A DNA stretch of 64,000 nucleotides from Acinetobacter sp. P8-3-8 (GCF_000214135.1 NZ_AFIE01000001.1:186001-250000), one strand, 5' to 3'. Positions 1-9,593 are shown, counted from the first letter of the stretch. Numbers and translations: made by a program. Notes: generated from the letters alone by a model not told the origin.

Positions 1-547
1 TTTCTTGACGAGTAATACGAATTTGACGACCATTTGGCAAGATCATTGCCTCAGGCTGGGAGGAAAGGTCGATTAAGCAACGTGCAATACGACCAGATAC
101 GTCAATAAATGCAAGATCTGTTACTTTGCGGGTTGTATTTTTTAAGCGACGAACAAGTTGTGCAAATACTGCATAGCTTAAGTCAGGATATTGTTTGCTA
201 ATTTCGTGGAAATTGTCATAAGAAATTTCAGCAATTTCACATACATCACGGGTTCTCACTTCCGCAGTACGTTGAGGGTTTTGCTCAAATAAACCCATTT
301 CCCCAAAAAAATCCCCTGGGTTCAAATACGCAACAACAATTTCACGCTCGTCATCTTCGCGTAAAATAATTGAAACTGAACCTTTTAAAATTAAATACAG
401 AGATTTTGACTCAGAACCTGCATCGATAATTGTAGATCGTTTTGGAAAACGATTGATGTGAGCTCTTTTGAGTAAAGCTTTGACTGACTCAGGTAATTGA
501 CCAGGAGACAAAGCATCTGTACTAAGTTGTGCAAAATTAGAAGGCAT
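1..547 (-). CDS. Crp/Vfr-family cAMP-receptor-like transcription regulator (3' part outside window)
   Basis: Reading right to left from ATG at 547, the frame is open to the window edge, so the C-terminal end is missing. The N-terminal half is a cyclic-nucleotide-binding beta barrel: the motif PGDFFGEMGLFE fits the phosphate-binding cassette of CRP, followed by RTAEVRTRD. A long linker helix follows (SYAVFAQLVRRLKNTTRKV), and near the edge GRIARCLIDL leads into the winged-helix DNA-binding domain. CRP-family proteins are dimeric regulators of catabolic and virulence genes. The divergent OsmC gene next door repeats the crp-yhfA adjacency known from E. coli, supporting a true Crp/Vfr orthologue. 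Whether it binds cAMP cannot be decided here. Confidence 0.88.
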   Translation of the reverse strand, partial: MPSNFAQLSTDALSPGQLPESVKALLKRAHINRFPKRSTIIDAGSESKSLYLILKGSVSIILREDDEREIVVAYLNPGDFFGEMGLFEQNPQRTAEVRTRDVCEIAEISYDNFHEISKQYPDLSYAVFAQLVRRLKNTTRKVTDLAFIDVSGRIARCLIDLSSQPEAMILPNGRQIRITRQE

Positions 548-704
548 GCTTAAAAATTCCGAATTGGATAATAACTAGATCTTTTGATCTAAATTGAACT
601 CGTCACGTAGAAGTAAAAGCAGTAGAGATGAAATTCCTTATCAACTCATTTTATGCTAGTGTACAGGTACCCTGTAAATTTATAGCTTTTTTTAGGTAGT
701 TGCA

Positions 705-1124
705 ATGCAAACTAGCGTTCATTGGTTAGAGAATGTTGCTTTTGAAGCAAAATCGGAGAGTGGTCATCAAATTGTAATGGATGGCTCTGCTGAATATGGC
801 GGTGAAAACCGTGGTCCACGTCCTATGGAATTGATACTAATGGGACTTGGTGGGTGTGCTTCATTTGATATTGTGACTATTTTGAAAAAATCACGCCAAG
901 ATGTGACCGATGTTGTATGTCAACTTAAAGCCGAAAGAGCAGATACGATTCCTGCGGTATTCACAAAAATACACTTACATTTTGTAGTGACAGGTCGAGA
1001 TGTTAAGGAAAAACAAGTAGCTAAGGCTGTTGAGCTGTCTGCTGAAAAGTATTGTTCAGCAAGTAAAATGCTATCTGATGGTGGTGTTGAAATTACCCAC
1101 GACTTTGAAATTATTGCATTATAA
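705..1124 (+). CDS. OsmC/Ohr-family protein, YhfA type
   Basis: The protein has 139 residues, the normal length for a single OsmC domain. The two conserved cysteines are C51 (in GLGGCASFDIV) and C117 (in KYCSASKML), matching the peroxidatic/resolving pair of the family. OsmC/Ohr proteins are cytoplasmic thiol peroxidases acting on organic hydroperoxides; the YhfA branch is poorly characterised, so the substrate is unknown. It is divergent from the Crp-like gene with a 157-bp shared intergenic region, and is followed by an intrinsic terminator, so it is probably monocistronic. Confidence 0.9.
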   Translation: MQTSVHWLENVAFEAKSESGHQIVMDGSAEYGGENRGPRPMELILMGLGGCASFDIVTILKKSRQDVTDVVCQLKAERADTIPAVFTKIHLHFVVTGRDVKEKQVAKAVELSAEKYCSASKMLSDGGVEITHDFEIIAL

Positions 1125-1151
1125 TTAACTGAGTTATAACTCTAATTTAAA

Positions 1152-1180
1152 AAGCCAATCTTGATATTGGCTTTTTTTTA
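1152..1180 (+). terminator. Intrinsic terminator after the OsmC gene
   Basis: An 8-bp stem, AAGCCAAT (1152-1159) with ATTGGCTT (1166-1173), is followed by a T run to about 1179. Confidence 0.85.
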
Positions 1181-1693
1181 CGATTTTAAGATATAAAAAT
1201 AATGACTGGTCAGACATAATTTTTTCAAATATAAATTATTACAAAATGTGTCTAAAAGTAAGCGAATTTACTTTTGGCTTATTTTTTTAAGCTAACTCAA
1301 TTATTTTTATACTGATTTTGTATGATTTTCATTCGAAGTTTTTGTCGATTTCAACATGCTGTGTACGTTTTAATAAAAAAATTAAGAATGATTTTATGCG
1401 ATGAATGCTATGAAAACTGTTCAATGAGCAAAGTTGGTGCATTTTTTTATATCGATGATTGATTCTTTTAGAGATGAAAAAATTTAGGCTGTCAATTCAT
1501 AAATATACAAAAGGCTATGATTTGAACTTTTGGCAAATAAAGACTTGTCAATTTTTAACTATGTATCATAAGGTGAATAAGAATTAAACAAGCAATAATA
1601 CGAAAAAAATATAAGACCAGTGTGAGTAATATTTAGATTTGTAGCTAAATCAGTAAGCGATTAGAGGATTAAATCATTTTTAGTTGATTTGCT
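1181..1693. other. AT-rich intergenic stretch
   Basis: There is no ORF with a credible start, no tRNA and no recognisable repeat here. The stretch is strongly AT-rich and separates two genes that converge (OsmC from the left, the FMO-like gene from the right). Confidence 0.6.
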
Positions 1694-1724
1694 ATTAGAA
1701 AAAGGCGCTTAACCTTTTTCTAAT
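1694..1724 (-). terminator. Probable terminator of the FMO-like gene
   Basis: A perfect 12-bp inverted repeat, ATTAGAAAAAGG (1694-1705) with CCTTTTTCTAAT (1713-1724) and a 7-nt loop, lies 38 bp beyond the stop of the minus-strand gene. The T-rich arm on the minus strand fits an intrinsic terminator, but no long T tail follows it. Confidence 0.55.
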
Positions 1725-1761
1725 TGATCAAGTTCATAAGTGAATAATGGCAATGCAAAAC

Positions 1762-2316
1762 TTAGTAAGTCGTGATAATTACATCTGCTGGATGTTCTAT
1801 GCCTTCCATGCTTTGTACTGCATGATTGGTAATTTTAACAATGGGCCAAGTCATCAATTTACAGTTCTGGCGTTGTAAAGCAGTATAATAAGTATCTGAT
1901 TTAAGAAATACTTTATTTTCAGCAGCAGAATTAGGCATGAGCTGACGTTTTAGCCATTGTTCCTGTACTTGTGAATCTAAATAACGAATTGCCAATAAAG
2001 ATTTAACACGATTGTTGAATAAACGACGATTTTTAATAATTAACGGGTGGGAAACCAATCTATGAATGCCTTTCTCAGTTTGCGGTAAAACGAAAGCAGG
2101 CTTAATTTGAAAGATTTTTACCGATTCTGCATGCTGTGTAATAAAGTCTAAATGAGTTGCTGTTGCCTGATTAGCACCAATAATTGCAACATTTAAGCCT
2201 GTAAAATTGATTTCTTTAATTTCACTCGCTGAAATTAGTGTCCCTGTATAATTTTTAAAAAACTCTGGTGTATTTTGAAAAAAACCGTCCCTTTGGCTTT
2301 TTTTCTTGGTGTGCAT
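1762..2316 (-). CDS. Short flavin-monooxygenase-like protein (NADP-binding segment only)
   Basis: The 184-residue protein resembles the central NADP-binding part of Baeyer-Villiger or FMO-type monooxygenases. FKNYTGTLISASEI, then FTGLNVAIIGANQAT in place of a GxGxxG/A turn, then VKIFQIKPAFVLP matches the usual F-H-...-VAVIGTGSSG...VFQRTPxWVLP order, and the C-terminal HPADVIITTY resembles the DVIIxATGY end motif. Full-length relatives are about 450-550 residues, so the FAD-binding N-terminus and the C-terminal domain are absent. The turn lacks the third glycine, so cofactor binding is doubtful. It may be a decayed remnant or a small derived protein. It stands alone with its own hairpin terminator. 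Confidence 0.6.
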   Translation of the reverse strand: MHTKKKSQRDGFFQNTPEFFKNYTGTLISASEIKEINFTGLNVAIIGANQATATHLDFITQHAESVKIFQIKPAFVLPQTEKGIHRLVSHPLIIKNRRLFNNRVKSLLAIRYLDSQVQEQWLKRQLMPNSAAENKVFLKSDTYYTALQRQNCKLMTWPIVKITNHAVQSMEGIEHPADVIITTY

Positions 2317-2711
2317 ATCAATATCCTTTTTTGTTTTATTTCACAGCTTTTGGCTCTGATCCTTATTCATATCGCTAACGGAATTGTAGGTAAAGTTTTT
2401 TTTAAATCTTGACAGTCATTTTCATCGCAGTATCGTGATTGATACTTTACTAAGTATTTGAATATTCATAAATTATTATTGCAGCCTTGTGTAAATCAAA
2501 AGACAAATCCATAGAAAAGAAGAGATGAATAATTTGATTTATTTTACATTTATAGAATCTATCGCTTCATTGTATATGAAATATCAATTTTAAATAGGAT
2601 TACAGATTGAGAATATTGAATAGTAAGTTTTGATCTATAGGCAAAGACTTGTCTAAATAGTACAAGTCTTTGCTTTGTGCTGATCAAGTAAGCTCTAAAT
2701 AGATATCAACA
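2317..2711. other. Intergenic region without a visible gene
   Basis: This AT-rich stretch lies between two minus-strand genes. It should hold the promoter of the FMO-like gene at its left end. I see no coding potential or strong hairpin. Confidence 0.5.
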
Positions 2712-3191
2712 TTAATCTTCATACATTTCAGTTTCTTTAATTTCTAGTTGATTGATTCTTTGGTTAATTTCCAAGTTGTTATGGCTATTCTTATTTTTTA
2801 AATATTCCAAATCTCGGATGTTCTTTTGAACAGCAACAGCACCAAATAAACTCAACAAAAAGGCCATAATATAGAATCCTTTTTCACTCAGCGTCATGGT
2901 TGCATTCCATAAACCTAAAGCTAAGAGTATCAAGCAAATTGCTACGGAAGCCCAACACAGCCCATAATAAATAGCGGTGACTTGTTGACCTTCAAGTTTA
3001 TCACGAACAATTTTTTGCAAAGAAACAGCGGAAAATAATCCATATAAAATTAAGATTAGATAATAACCTTTTTCATTCAATGCCATTTGCGCATTAAATA
3101 GACCAATACAGTAAGCAGTAGCACCAGCGAATAATGCGACCCAACTCACTGCAATGAATGCTGGTGTCGGCTTGTTGATATATTGATTCAT
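2712..3191 (-). CDS. yiaA: YiaA/YiaB-family inner-membrane protein
   Basis: The 159-residue protein contains two copies of the YiaAB two-helix unit (about residues 12-65 and 75-128). Each has a hydrophobic helix pair and a conserved turn: NAQMALNEKGYYLILILYGL in the first, NATMTLSEKGFYIMAFLLSL in the second, ending in QKIVRD and QKNIRD. This predicts four membrane helices and a charged cytoplasmic tail of about 30 residues. The family is an inner-membrane protein of unknown function. The start is supported by an upstream AAGGAAAAT. It appears monocistronic. Confidence 0.85.
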   Translation of the reverse strand: MNQYINKPTPAFIAVSWVALFAGATAYCIGLFNAQMALNEKGYYLILILYGLFSAVSLQKIVRDKLEGQQVTAIYYGLCWASVAICLILLALGLWNATMTLSEKGFYIMAFLLSLFGAVAVQKNIRDLEYLKNKNSHNNLEINQRINQLEIKETEMYED

Positions 3192-3371
3192 TATTTTCCT
3201 TATTGATTTTACTGGTTTTTATTTAGTCCATTATGCCTATCTATAAATAAATGGTAAATGATTTCAAGATTGTTAATTTGTAAAGGATAAAGTGAGGTAG
3301 AAGTTTGCTATTTTTCTAATAAATTATTTTTAAATTAAAATGAGTGATACTTAAGCGTAGTGTATAAAAAA

Positions 3372-3402
3372 ACCAAAATGAAACGAGGTGTTTCATTTTG
3401 GT
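3372..3402 (-). terminator. Intrinsic terminator of the luciferase-like monooxygenase gene
   Basis: A 13-bp perfect stem, ACCAAAATGAAAC (3372-3384) with GTTTCATTTTGGT (3390-3402), is followed on the minus strand by a run of seven T. Confidence 0.88.
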
Positions 3403-3428
3403 AGAGAGGTAAATGTTATTCCGATTAC

Positions 3429-4442
3429 TTATTTTTTTAAGTCCATCAACAAACTAAAGTTCTCTAAACGTTTATCTGTATCGTAAATATCACAAGTGAA
3501 AATAAACTCATCCACTTGGTATTTTTCTAACAATGATTCCAAACCTTTCTTCACTGTTTCAGGCGATCCAATTTGCGCCATCGCAAGAAAGTTTTGTACC
3601 GCCATTTTTTCGGAAACAGACCAGCGACCTTCCATAGAGTCAATTGGTGCTTTGAGTTTTAGGCTTTGTCCAGTCAGTAAAGCCAAAATACGTTGGTACA
3701 CACTGGTCGCTAAATATTCAGCTTCCTCATCTGTTTGTGCAACGACAGTTGGAACACCCATAGAAACATGAGGCTTGTCTAAATATTCAGAAGGTTGGAA
3801 GTTGCCACGATATAACTGAATGGCTTGCCCTAACATTCTTGGTGCAAAATGTGAAGCAAATGAATAGGGTAGACCTAATCTTGCCGCAAGTTGTGCACTA
3901 AAAAGACTTGAGCCTAATAACCACACAGGAACATGTGTGCCTTGACCAGGTGTTGCTTTGATTCTCTGATTCGGTTGAGCATCTGCAAAGTAACTGAGAA
4001 TTTCCAATACATCTTGTGGAAATTGATCCTCAGTTTCCTGACGGCCACGTCTTAGCGCGCGCATAGTCATTGGGTCTGTACCAGGCGCACGCCCTAAACC
4101 CAATTCAACACGATTAGGATAAAGTGTTGCTAATGTTCCAAACTGTTCTGCAACAACAAGTGGAGCATGATTAGGTAGCATAATGCCACCAGATCCGACA
4201 CGAATCTTTTGGGTATTAGCCAAGATATAACCGAGTAATACGGCAGTTGCTGAACTTGCAATACCATCCATATTGTGATGTTCTGCGAGCCATAAACGTT
4301 CATAGCCAAGTTTTTCAGCATGTTGAGCCAATTCAAGAGCATGCTTTAATGAGAATTCGACATTTTGATCATCACGAACTGGTGCAAGCTCAAGAATTGA
4401 AAACTTCGTATCTTTGAGTTGAGTATCTGTTAAAGCGGTCAT
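3429..4442 (-). CDS. LLM-class flavin-dependent oxidoreductase (luciferase-like monooxygenase)
   Basis: At 337 residues the protein has the length of a single bacterial-luciferase-like TIM barrel. Signature segments include [20 protein letters not shown] near residue 50, then [20 protein letters not shown] and [16 protein letters not shown]. These are typical of the E. coli YhbW/MsnO8 branch, which uses reduced FMN and oxygen; the natural substrate of this branch is not established. The gene has its own terminator and faces the glycine-zipper gene region in the same direction with about 190 bp between them, so it is likely transcribed alone. Confidence 0.9.
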   Translation of the reverse strand: MTALTDTQLKDTKFSILELAPVRDDQNVEFSLKHALELAQHAEKLGYERLWLAEHHNMDGIASSATAVLLGYILANTQKIRVGSGGIMLPNHAPLVVAEQFGTLATLYPNRVELGLGRAPGTDPMTMRALRRGRQETEDQFPQDVLEILSYFADAQPNQRIKATPGQGTHVPVWLLGSSLFSAQLAARLGLPYSFASHFAPRMLGQAIQLYRGNFQPSEYLDKPHVSMGVPTVVAQTDEEAEYLATSVYQRILALLTGQSLKLKAPIDSMEGRWSVSEKMAVQNFLAMAQIGSPETVKKGLESLLEKYQVDEFIFTCDIYDTDKRLENFSLLMDLKK

Positions 4443-4570
4443 CGTTAGACTCTAAACCTAAGTAACTTTTATATCGATATAATACGATATGATTAAGTTT
4501 ATGTATATCGAAAACTGTCGATATATTGTAATTGTTTTCAATTTTCCGCATGGGGTATGCATAAATAAAA

Positions 4571-4594
4571 ATAAAGCACTCGAAGGTGCTTTAT
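4571..4594 (-). terminator. Intrinsic terminator of the first glycine-zipper gene
   Basis: ATAAAGCACT (4571-4580) pairs with GGTGCTTTAT (4585-4594) around a CGAA loop. On the minus strand the hairpin runs into TTTTATTTAT. The core GCACC/TTCG/GGTGC design is shared with the terminator of the neighbouring paralogue. Confidence 0.8.
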
Positions 4595-4629
4595 GAAATT
4601 TGGATCGATTCTTTTGTTTAGACAAAATA

Positions 4630-5169
4630 TTAACGATTTTTATGGTTTTTGTACCAACCATAATGGTTACCATTGTCATGGCGAGAATTACGACCATTAT
4701 AACGGTAACTATTGTTACGATAACCTTTGCTATTATAACGACGGTCATAACGGTCATCGTATCGGCGATCATAGCTGTCGTCATAACGATCATCATAGCG
4801 ACGATCTGCACTGACTTTTTTACCCAGTGCCGCACCACCAGCCGCACCTAAGCCTGCGCCTACATAACCGCCTGTAGATGTTCCTGTGACATTTCGGCCA
4901 ACAGTATAACCACCAGCACTACCCAGCGCACCACCGATAATCGCACCTGTACGGTCTCGTTTATTGGTTGAAGCACCTGCACCTGCACCACCACCGATTG
5001 CCGAACCAATCATTGCACCTGTTGAACCACCCATTTGTTGTCCAATCGCTGCACCCGCAATACCACCAAGGGCAGAAGTTAAAGCAACACGACTGGTATT
5101 ATCTGCATGTGCTGTAGTCATCATTGTGGCTGCAATTACTGTTGCGCCAAGAATTGCTTGTAATTTCAT
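4630..5169 (-). CDS. Exported glycine-zipper protein with Arg/Tyr/Asp-rich tail
   Basis: The start is placed at ATG 5169 because AGGAG lies 7 bases before it and the product then begins with a clean signal peptide (MKLQAILGATVIAA, cleavage after AHA, about residue 22). The body (about 30-110) is a run of glycine-zipper repeats with Q-Q-M-G-G-S-T-G and IGSAIGGGAGAG, the YMGG-like type predicted to insert into or span membranes. The C-terminal 60 residues are low-complexity, built from repeated R-Y-D-D-R-Y units and Asn/Gly/His. It is a paralogue of the next gene (5682-6116). Related proteins sit in the periplasm or outer membrane; the role is unknown. Confidence 0.82.
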   Translation of the reverse strand: MKLQAILGATVIAATMMTTAHADNTSRVALTSALGGIAGAAIGQQMGGSTGAMIGSAIGGGAGAGASTNKRDRTGAIIGGALGSAGGYTVGRNVTGTSTGGYVGAGLGAAGGAALGKKVSADRRYDDRYDDSYDRRYDDRYDRRYNSKGYRNNSYRYNGRNSRHDNGNHYGWYKNHKNR

Positions 5170-5630
5170 TTTCAAACTCCTGTCGAAGCTTCTTCGTATT
5201 TTTGAACTTGAGTTTAGAATATAGAAATATGTTGCAATAATTATGGATAGCAACGTAACAAAGTGATTTGTTTCGTTTCTGGATTGTATTTTTGGCTTGT
5301 TAATTTCTACATGATTTGATTCTCGATGTATGTACGATGCTTAAAAAACTTGAAGTCATACAAAACAAATGATGAATATAAGATGAATTTAATAGGTAAG
5401 TGCCTGCGCAAAAGATATTTTAGAATTTTAGCTATGCCATTTTATGATTAAATTAGAAATATTACGATTGATAAAAACACAGTTTGATAGGTATAAAATA
5501 GTGATCATTTTCATGCGACTTTTAAGAAAATATATCAAACCGTAGAGTAATATTTTAAGCTTGATGATGATAATTACATTTTCTTAATAATTGATTTATT
5601 AAAAATATTAGGAATAAATGAAAAATACTA
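5170..5630. other. Intergenic region between the two glycine-zipper genes
   Basis: AT-rich DNA that should contain the promoter of the 4630-5169 gene at its left end. I see no gene in it. The terminator of the upstream paralogue lies at its right edge. Confidence 0.5.
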
Positions 5631-5653
5631 AAAAAGCACCCGAAGGTGCTTTT
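5631..5653 (-). terminator. Intrinsic terminator of the second glycine-zipper gene
   Basis: AAAAAGCACC (5631-5640), CGAA loop, GGTGCTTTT (5645-5653); on the minus strand this ends in a run of T. It lies 29 bp past the stop codon. Confidence 0.85.
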
Positions 5654-5681
5654 CACATGCATAACTTGCATATTACATAAC

Positions 5682-6116
5682 TTAGTGGTTATGACGACGG
5701 TGTTTTTTGTAGTACTTTTTATTGTACTTACGTTGATCTGCATGACGGTCTTCAGAAACTTTTTTACCGAGTACTGAACCACCCGCAGCACCTGCAGCAG
5801 CACCAATGTATCCACCTGTAGAACCACCCATTTGTTTACCTACAGCATAACCACCTACACCACCTAAACCACCACCGATAGCAGCTGCTGTACGGTCATG
5901 TTTATTGGTCGCAACCGCTGCACCACCAGCACCACCTACGGCAGAACCGATCATTGCACCTGTATTACCACCCATTTGTTTACCTACAGCAGTACCAACA
6001 ACACTACCTAAAGCTGAAGTTGCTGCGATTCGAGTTGAGTTGTCAGCGTGGGCACTCATTGTAAACATAGATGAAACTGTCAATGCAGTCGTCATTAAGA
6101 TTGTATTAAATTTCAT
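5682..6116 (-). CDS. Exported glycine-zipper protein (paralogue)
   Basis: The start is taken at ATG 6116, which has GGAG 6-9 bases upstream; an in-frame ATG four codons earlier overlaps that ribosome site. The 144-residue product begins with a signal peptide ending near AHA (about residue 24), then S-T-R-I-A-A-T-S-A-L-G and three glycine-zipper blocks containing K/Q-Q-M-G-G-(N/S)-T-G. It ends in a short basic tail rich in Lys, Tyr and His. It shares the whole domain layout with the 4630-5169 product but lacks the Arg/Tyr/Asp repeat tail, pointing to a tandem duplication followed by tail divergence. Confidence 0.82.
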   Translation of the reverse strand: MKFNTILMTTALTVSSMFTMSAHADNSTRIAATSALGSVVGTAVGKQMGGNTGAMIGSAVGGAGGAAVATNKHDRTAAAIGGGLGGVGGYAVGKQMGGSTGGYIGAAAGAAGGSVLGKKVSEDRHADQRKYNKKYYKKHRRHNH

Positions 6117-6486
6117 ATGTTTCTCCATGTCCTATTCTTTGGACAGCTCTGTCTCTATTCGATGAGGTAAATGTAACAAAAATATTTTCTGAGAAAATGG
6201 AGATGTATTCATAAATTGATAGTGTTTAGTATCTGAATGTATGCTTTCTATTAAAATTGCCGTTTAAACGTGCAGATTTTCAATAAAAAGTAGAAAACAT
6301 GGAGAAAATAACATTCATCTTTAAATAAAAAATGTTTTGGCACGTCTAAATGCAGAGCCTTGTGCAATAGTTGCTGTATTTAAAGGGCAGAATCGGTAAA
6401 CTATGCACAATTATAGAATTTTCTTTGTCTGTGGCTATTTATCTACATAGCCATAGGCCAAGGCTTAGATTGAGAATGTATTTAAA
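6117..6486. other. Divergent promoter region before prfA
   Basis: This carries the promoters of the minus-strand glycine-zipper gene and of prfA. A small inverted repeat, TGGCTAT (6432-6438) with ATAGCCA (6447-6453), lies just before prfA. No gene is visible. Confidence 0.5.
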
Positions 6487-7575
6487 ATGAAAGAATCGTT
6501 ACGTCTACGATTAGATCAACTCTGTGATCGACATGAAGAGTTAGAAGCATTATTGGCAGATGTCGAAGTGATTTCAGACAATAAACGTTTCCGTAATTTG
6601 TCACGTGAACATAATGATTTAACAGAAATTACTGATGTTTGGAAAAAGTATAAACAAGCTGAAGACGATATAGAAACAGCCGAAGCGATGTTGTCAGATC
6701 CTGATTTTAAGGAAATGGCTGTGGAAGAAATTAAAGAGAATAAAGCTTTAATTGAACAACTTGAAGCTGATTTGAATATTCTCATGATTCCTAAAGATCC
6801 GAATGATGCCAACTCGGCTTATTTGGAAATTCGTGCAGGAACGGGTGGCGATGAAGCTGCAATCTTCTCAGGCGATTTATATCGTATGTATAGTAAATAT
6901 GCTGAATCACAAAGCTGGCGTATTGAAGTATTGTCTGAAAATGAAGGTGAACACGGTGGCTATAAAGAAATCATTTGCCTTGTCAGTGGCGAAGGGGTTT
7001 ATGGACGTCTGAAATTTGAAAGTGGCGCACACCGTGTGCAACGTGTTCCTGCGACTGAGTCACAAGGTCGTGTACATACTTCGGCATGTACTGTCGCTAT
7101 TCTGCCTGAAGTTGATGTGGATACTACGGTTGATATTAACCCTGCCGATTTGCGTATTGATACTTACCGTGCATCGGGTGCAGGTGGTCAGCACATTAAC
7201 AAAACAGATTCTGCTGTACGTATTACCCATATTCCAACAGGAACAGTGGTTGAATGTCAGGATGAGCGTTCGCAACATAAAAACAAAGCCAAAGCACTGG
7301 CTTTGTTGGCGTCACGTTTGGAAAATGCGAAACGTGCGGCTGCGGATGCTGCAACTTCTGAAATGCGCCGTGATTTAGTCGGTTCAGGAGATCGTTCGGA
7401 ACGTATCCGTACATATAACTACCCACAAGGGCGTATGACTGATCATCGTATTAACTTAACTCTATATAAGTTAGATGCTGTGATGGAAGGTGATTTGACC
7501 GAATTACTGGACAGTTTACACCGCGAATATCAAGCCGATCAGTTGGCATTACTTGCACAACAAAATGGTGGTTAA
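6487..7575 (+). CDS. prfA: Peptide chain release factor 1
   Basis: The 362-residue protein matches RF1 in length. The GGQ peptidyl-tRNA hydrolysis motif sits at about residues 233-235 in the context [18 protein letters not shown]. The PAT tripeptide that makes RF1 specific for UAA and UAG is at about residues 188-190 in VPATESQGR. The factor binds the ribosomal A site and releases the finished peptide. Its stop codon overlaps the start of prmC (TAATG), giving translational coupling to the enzyme that methylates the GGQ glutamine. Confidence 0.98.
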   Translation: MKESLRLRLDQLCDRHEELEALLADVEVISDNKRFRNLSREHNDLTEITDVWKKYKQAEDDIETAEAMLSDPDFKEMAVEEIKENKALIEQLEADLNILMIPKDPNDANSAYLEIRAGTGGDEAAIFSGDLYRMYSKYAESQSWRIEVLSENEGEHGGYKEIICLVSGEGVYGRLKFESGAHRVQRVPATESQGRVHTSACTVAILPEVDVDTTVDINPADLRIDTYRASGAGGQHINKTDSAVRITHIPTGTVVECQDERSQHKNKAKALALLASRLENAKRAAADAATSEMRRDLVGSGDRSERIRTYNYPQGRMTDHRINLTLYKLDAVMEGDLTELLDSLHREYQADQLALLAQQNGG

Positions 7576-8393
7576 TGAATATTGCACAGGCTTTAGCCTT
7601 ACGTGGAGAAGTTGAGAGTTATGAGCGTCAAGAAAATGCTTGGTTACTTGAGCATATTTTAAAGATTGATGCTTTTGATTTATCACTTAAATCTGCGCAA
7701 GAACTCACAGCAGAGCAAGAGCAAGATTATGTAAATGGATTAGCTCGAATTGCAGCAGGTGAGCCTTTGGCTTATGTCACAGGTTCTCAACCTTTTTGGA
7801 CATTAGATCTGACTGTGACAAAGGATACTTTAGTGCCTCGTCCAGATACTGAAGTGCTTGTTGAAACGGTACTACGTCTTGATTTACCAGAGGATACGCG
7901 AGTTGTTGACTTGGGTACTGGAACGGGAGCGATTGCATTATCTCTTGCAAGTGAGCGTCCAAATTGGTCTGTTACTGCAACAGATATTTATGAGCCGACT
8001 TTAGAAGTTGCACTACATAATGCTGAAAAACATGATTTAACGCAGGTTAAATTCTTTTTAGGCAGTTGGTTTAATGCATTGAATCGTCAATATTTTGATT
8101 TGATTGTATCGAATCCGCCTTATATTGATGCAAAAGATGAGCATATGCTGAATTTAGCATCTGAGCCTGAGCGAGCTTTAGTTGCAGACCGACAAGGTTT
8201 GGCTGATATTGAACATATTATCCAACAAGGTAAAAAATGGTTAACTGTGCAAGGTTGGATTGTGGTTGAGCATGGTTATGACCAAGCTGAAGCCGTGTGT
8301 AATATCTTTAAAGGTGCAGGATTTAAAGAGGTCAGAACGGTAAAAGATTATGGTGGCAATGATCGTGTAACTTTAGGTCGTTGGATGCAATAA
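7575..8393 (+). CDS. prmC: Release factor glutamine methyltransferase
   Basis: The 272-residue class I SAM methyltransferase has motif I VVDLGTGTGAIALSLA near residue 111 and the N/Q-methyltransferase signature NPPY at 180-183, which holds the target amide. PrmC N5-methylates the glutamine of the GGQ motif in RF1 and RF2. The N-terminal helical domain that recognises release factors is present. It overlaps prfA by one base and is followed by a strong terminator, so prfA-prmC form a two-gene operon. Confidence 0.97.
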   Translation: MNIAQALALRGEVESYERQENAWLLEHILKIDAFDLSLKSAQELTAEQEQDYVNGLARIAAGEPLAYVTGSQPFWTLDLTVTKDTLVPRPDTEVLVETVLRLDLPEDTRVVDLGTGTGAIALSLASERPNWSVTATDIYEPTLEVALHNAEKHDLTQVKFFLGSWFNALNRQYFDLIVSNPPYIDAKDEHMLNLASEPERALVADRQGLADIEHIIQQGKKWLTVQGWIVVEHGYDQAEAVCNIFKGAGFKEVRTVKDYGGNDRVTLGRWMQ

Positions 8394-8458
8394 CCCCATT
8401 CAAATCACTTAATTTTTTGCATATTTGCTTATTCATGTTGTAATTTTACTGTGATAAG

Positions 8459-8494
8459 AGCCTTGTTGATTGCATATTAACAAGGCTTTTTTTT
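8459..8494 (+). terminator. Intrinsic terminator of prfA-prmC
   Basis: AGCCTTGTT (8459-8467) pairs perfectly with AACAAGGCT (8479-8487), followed by seven T. Confidence 0.92.
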
Positions 8495-8562
8495 ATGTAT
8501 GTAAATCAAGTATGCGTGATGTATTCAACGTATTCCAAAAAGGGAGTGTATGTGCTTGTGCA

Positions 8563-9474
8563 TTAAGAAAGATTGTTATTCACAGCATGAATGGGTTCTA
8601 AAAGCGGTTCGCCTAAAGAACTCAACATTTCTCTTTCAACTAAGCGAGTAATGGCATCTAAAGGAAGATCATTTTCCTGTAAACCAAAAGGTTCTTCCAG
8701 TTGTGCGCTGAGCGTATCTAATCCTAAGAATAAATAAGCAATTAATCCGACTAAAACAGGTGTCCATATACCTAAACTGACTTCTAAGCTAAAAGGAAGA
8801 ATTAGACAGAAACAATAGACGGTACGATGTAATAAAACGGAATAAGAATAGGGTAAAGGTGTACTGATAATTCGGTCACAGCCTGCTTGAATATGCCCTA
8901 ATTCTCTAATGTGTTGATTTAAACTTTGGTAAATAATGTCAGAAGTTTCACCTGTTTTTAGTGATAGAACGAGTGACTTTTGAATTTCTTCTAAAACAAA
9001 TTGTGGTGCATTGATATGTGTGGCTAAAGCAGTGAAGGTTTGCTCATCAAAAGCAACTTTATCACGATAAAATTCAATGGATTGGTTCTGATCTCTAAGA
9101 TGATTTCGCAGTAAGCATGTAAATAACATCACCCGATACATTAAAATTTTACGATGTGAATCGCTTAATACATGCGTATCACGAGTAAGATGGCGTGAGG
9201 TTGCAATTAATGCACCCCATAGTTTGCGTCCTTCCCACCAGCGGTCATAACATGCTGTATTTCTAAAACTAAGGAAGATAGATAAAATGATTCCAGATAC
9301 TGTAAAACCAATCGCAGGTACAGTCGGGCCTGAAAAATAATGGTGGGTAGATAAATAGACCAATAATGTCGAAATAAAAATAACAAGTGCGAGTGCCGGT
9401 AATACTTTGGGCAGAATCGTACCGTGCCAAGCAAAGAGGAGTGCAAAGCTATTACTTTTATCGCGAATGATCAT
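8563..9474 (-). CDS. Bestrophin-like (UPF0187/YneE) membrane protein
   Basis: The 303-residue protein starts with the family hallmark MIIRDK followed by a hydrophobic segment. It then has VPAIGFTVSGIILSIFLSFR and N-x-x-C-Y-D-R-W-W-E-G-R-K-L-W-G, the conserved bestrophin segment after the second helix. A second hydrophobic pair lies near residues 215-250 and the C-terminus is short and acidic. Bacterial bestrophin homologues form pentameric ion channels in the inner membrane. It converges on prmC and is probably monocistronic. Confidence 0.9.
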   Translation of the reverse strand: MIIRDKSNSFALLFAWHGTILPKVLPALALVIFISTLLVYLSTHHYFSGPTVPAIGFTVSGIILSIFLSFRNTACYDRWWEGRKLWGALIATSRHLTRDTHVLSDSHRKILMYRVMLFTCLLRNHLRDQNQSIEFYRDKVAFDEQTFTALATHINAPQFVLEEIQKSLVLSLKTGETSDIIYQSLNQHIRELGHIQAGCDRIISTPLPYSYSVLLHRTVYCFCLILPFSLEVSLGIWTPVLVGLIAYLFLGLDTLSAQLEEPFGLQENDLPLDAITRLVEREMLSSLGEPLLEPIHAVNNNLS

Positions 9475-9593
9475 AGGGTCTACCTTATATTGCGATGATA
9501 GTGTTTCATAGACAAAGAATAAGATGCAAGTATTTCCTCGAGGGATTCAATGACATAGAATGATAAAGACAGAATTTAAAATAATAGCAAGCT

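Noticed and set aside
4593-4851. Plus-strand ORFs rich in His/Tyr or Thr/Ile opposite the glycine-zipper gene
   Set aside because: They mirror the low-complexity Arg/Tyr/Asp tail of the minus-strand gene and have no ribosome sites.
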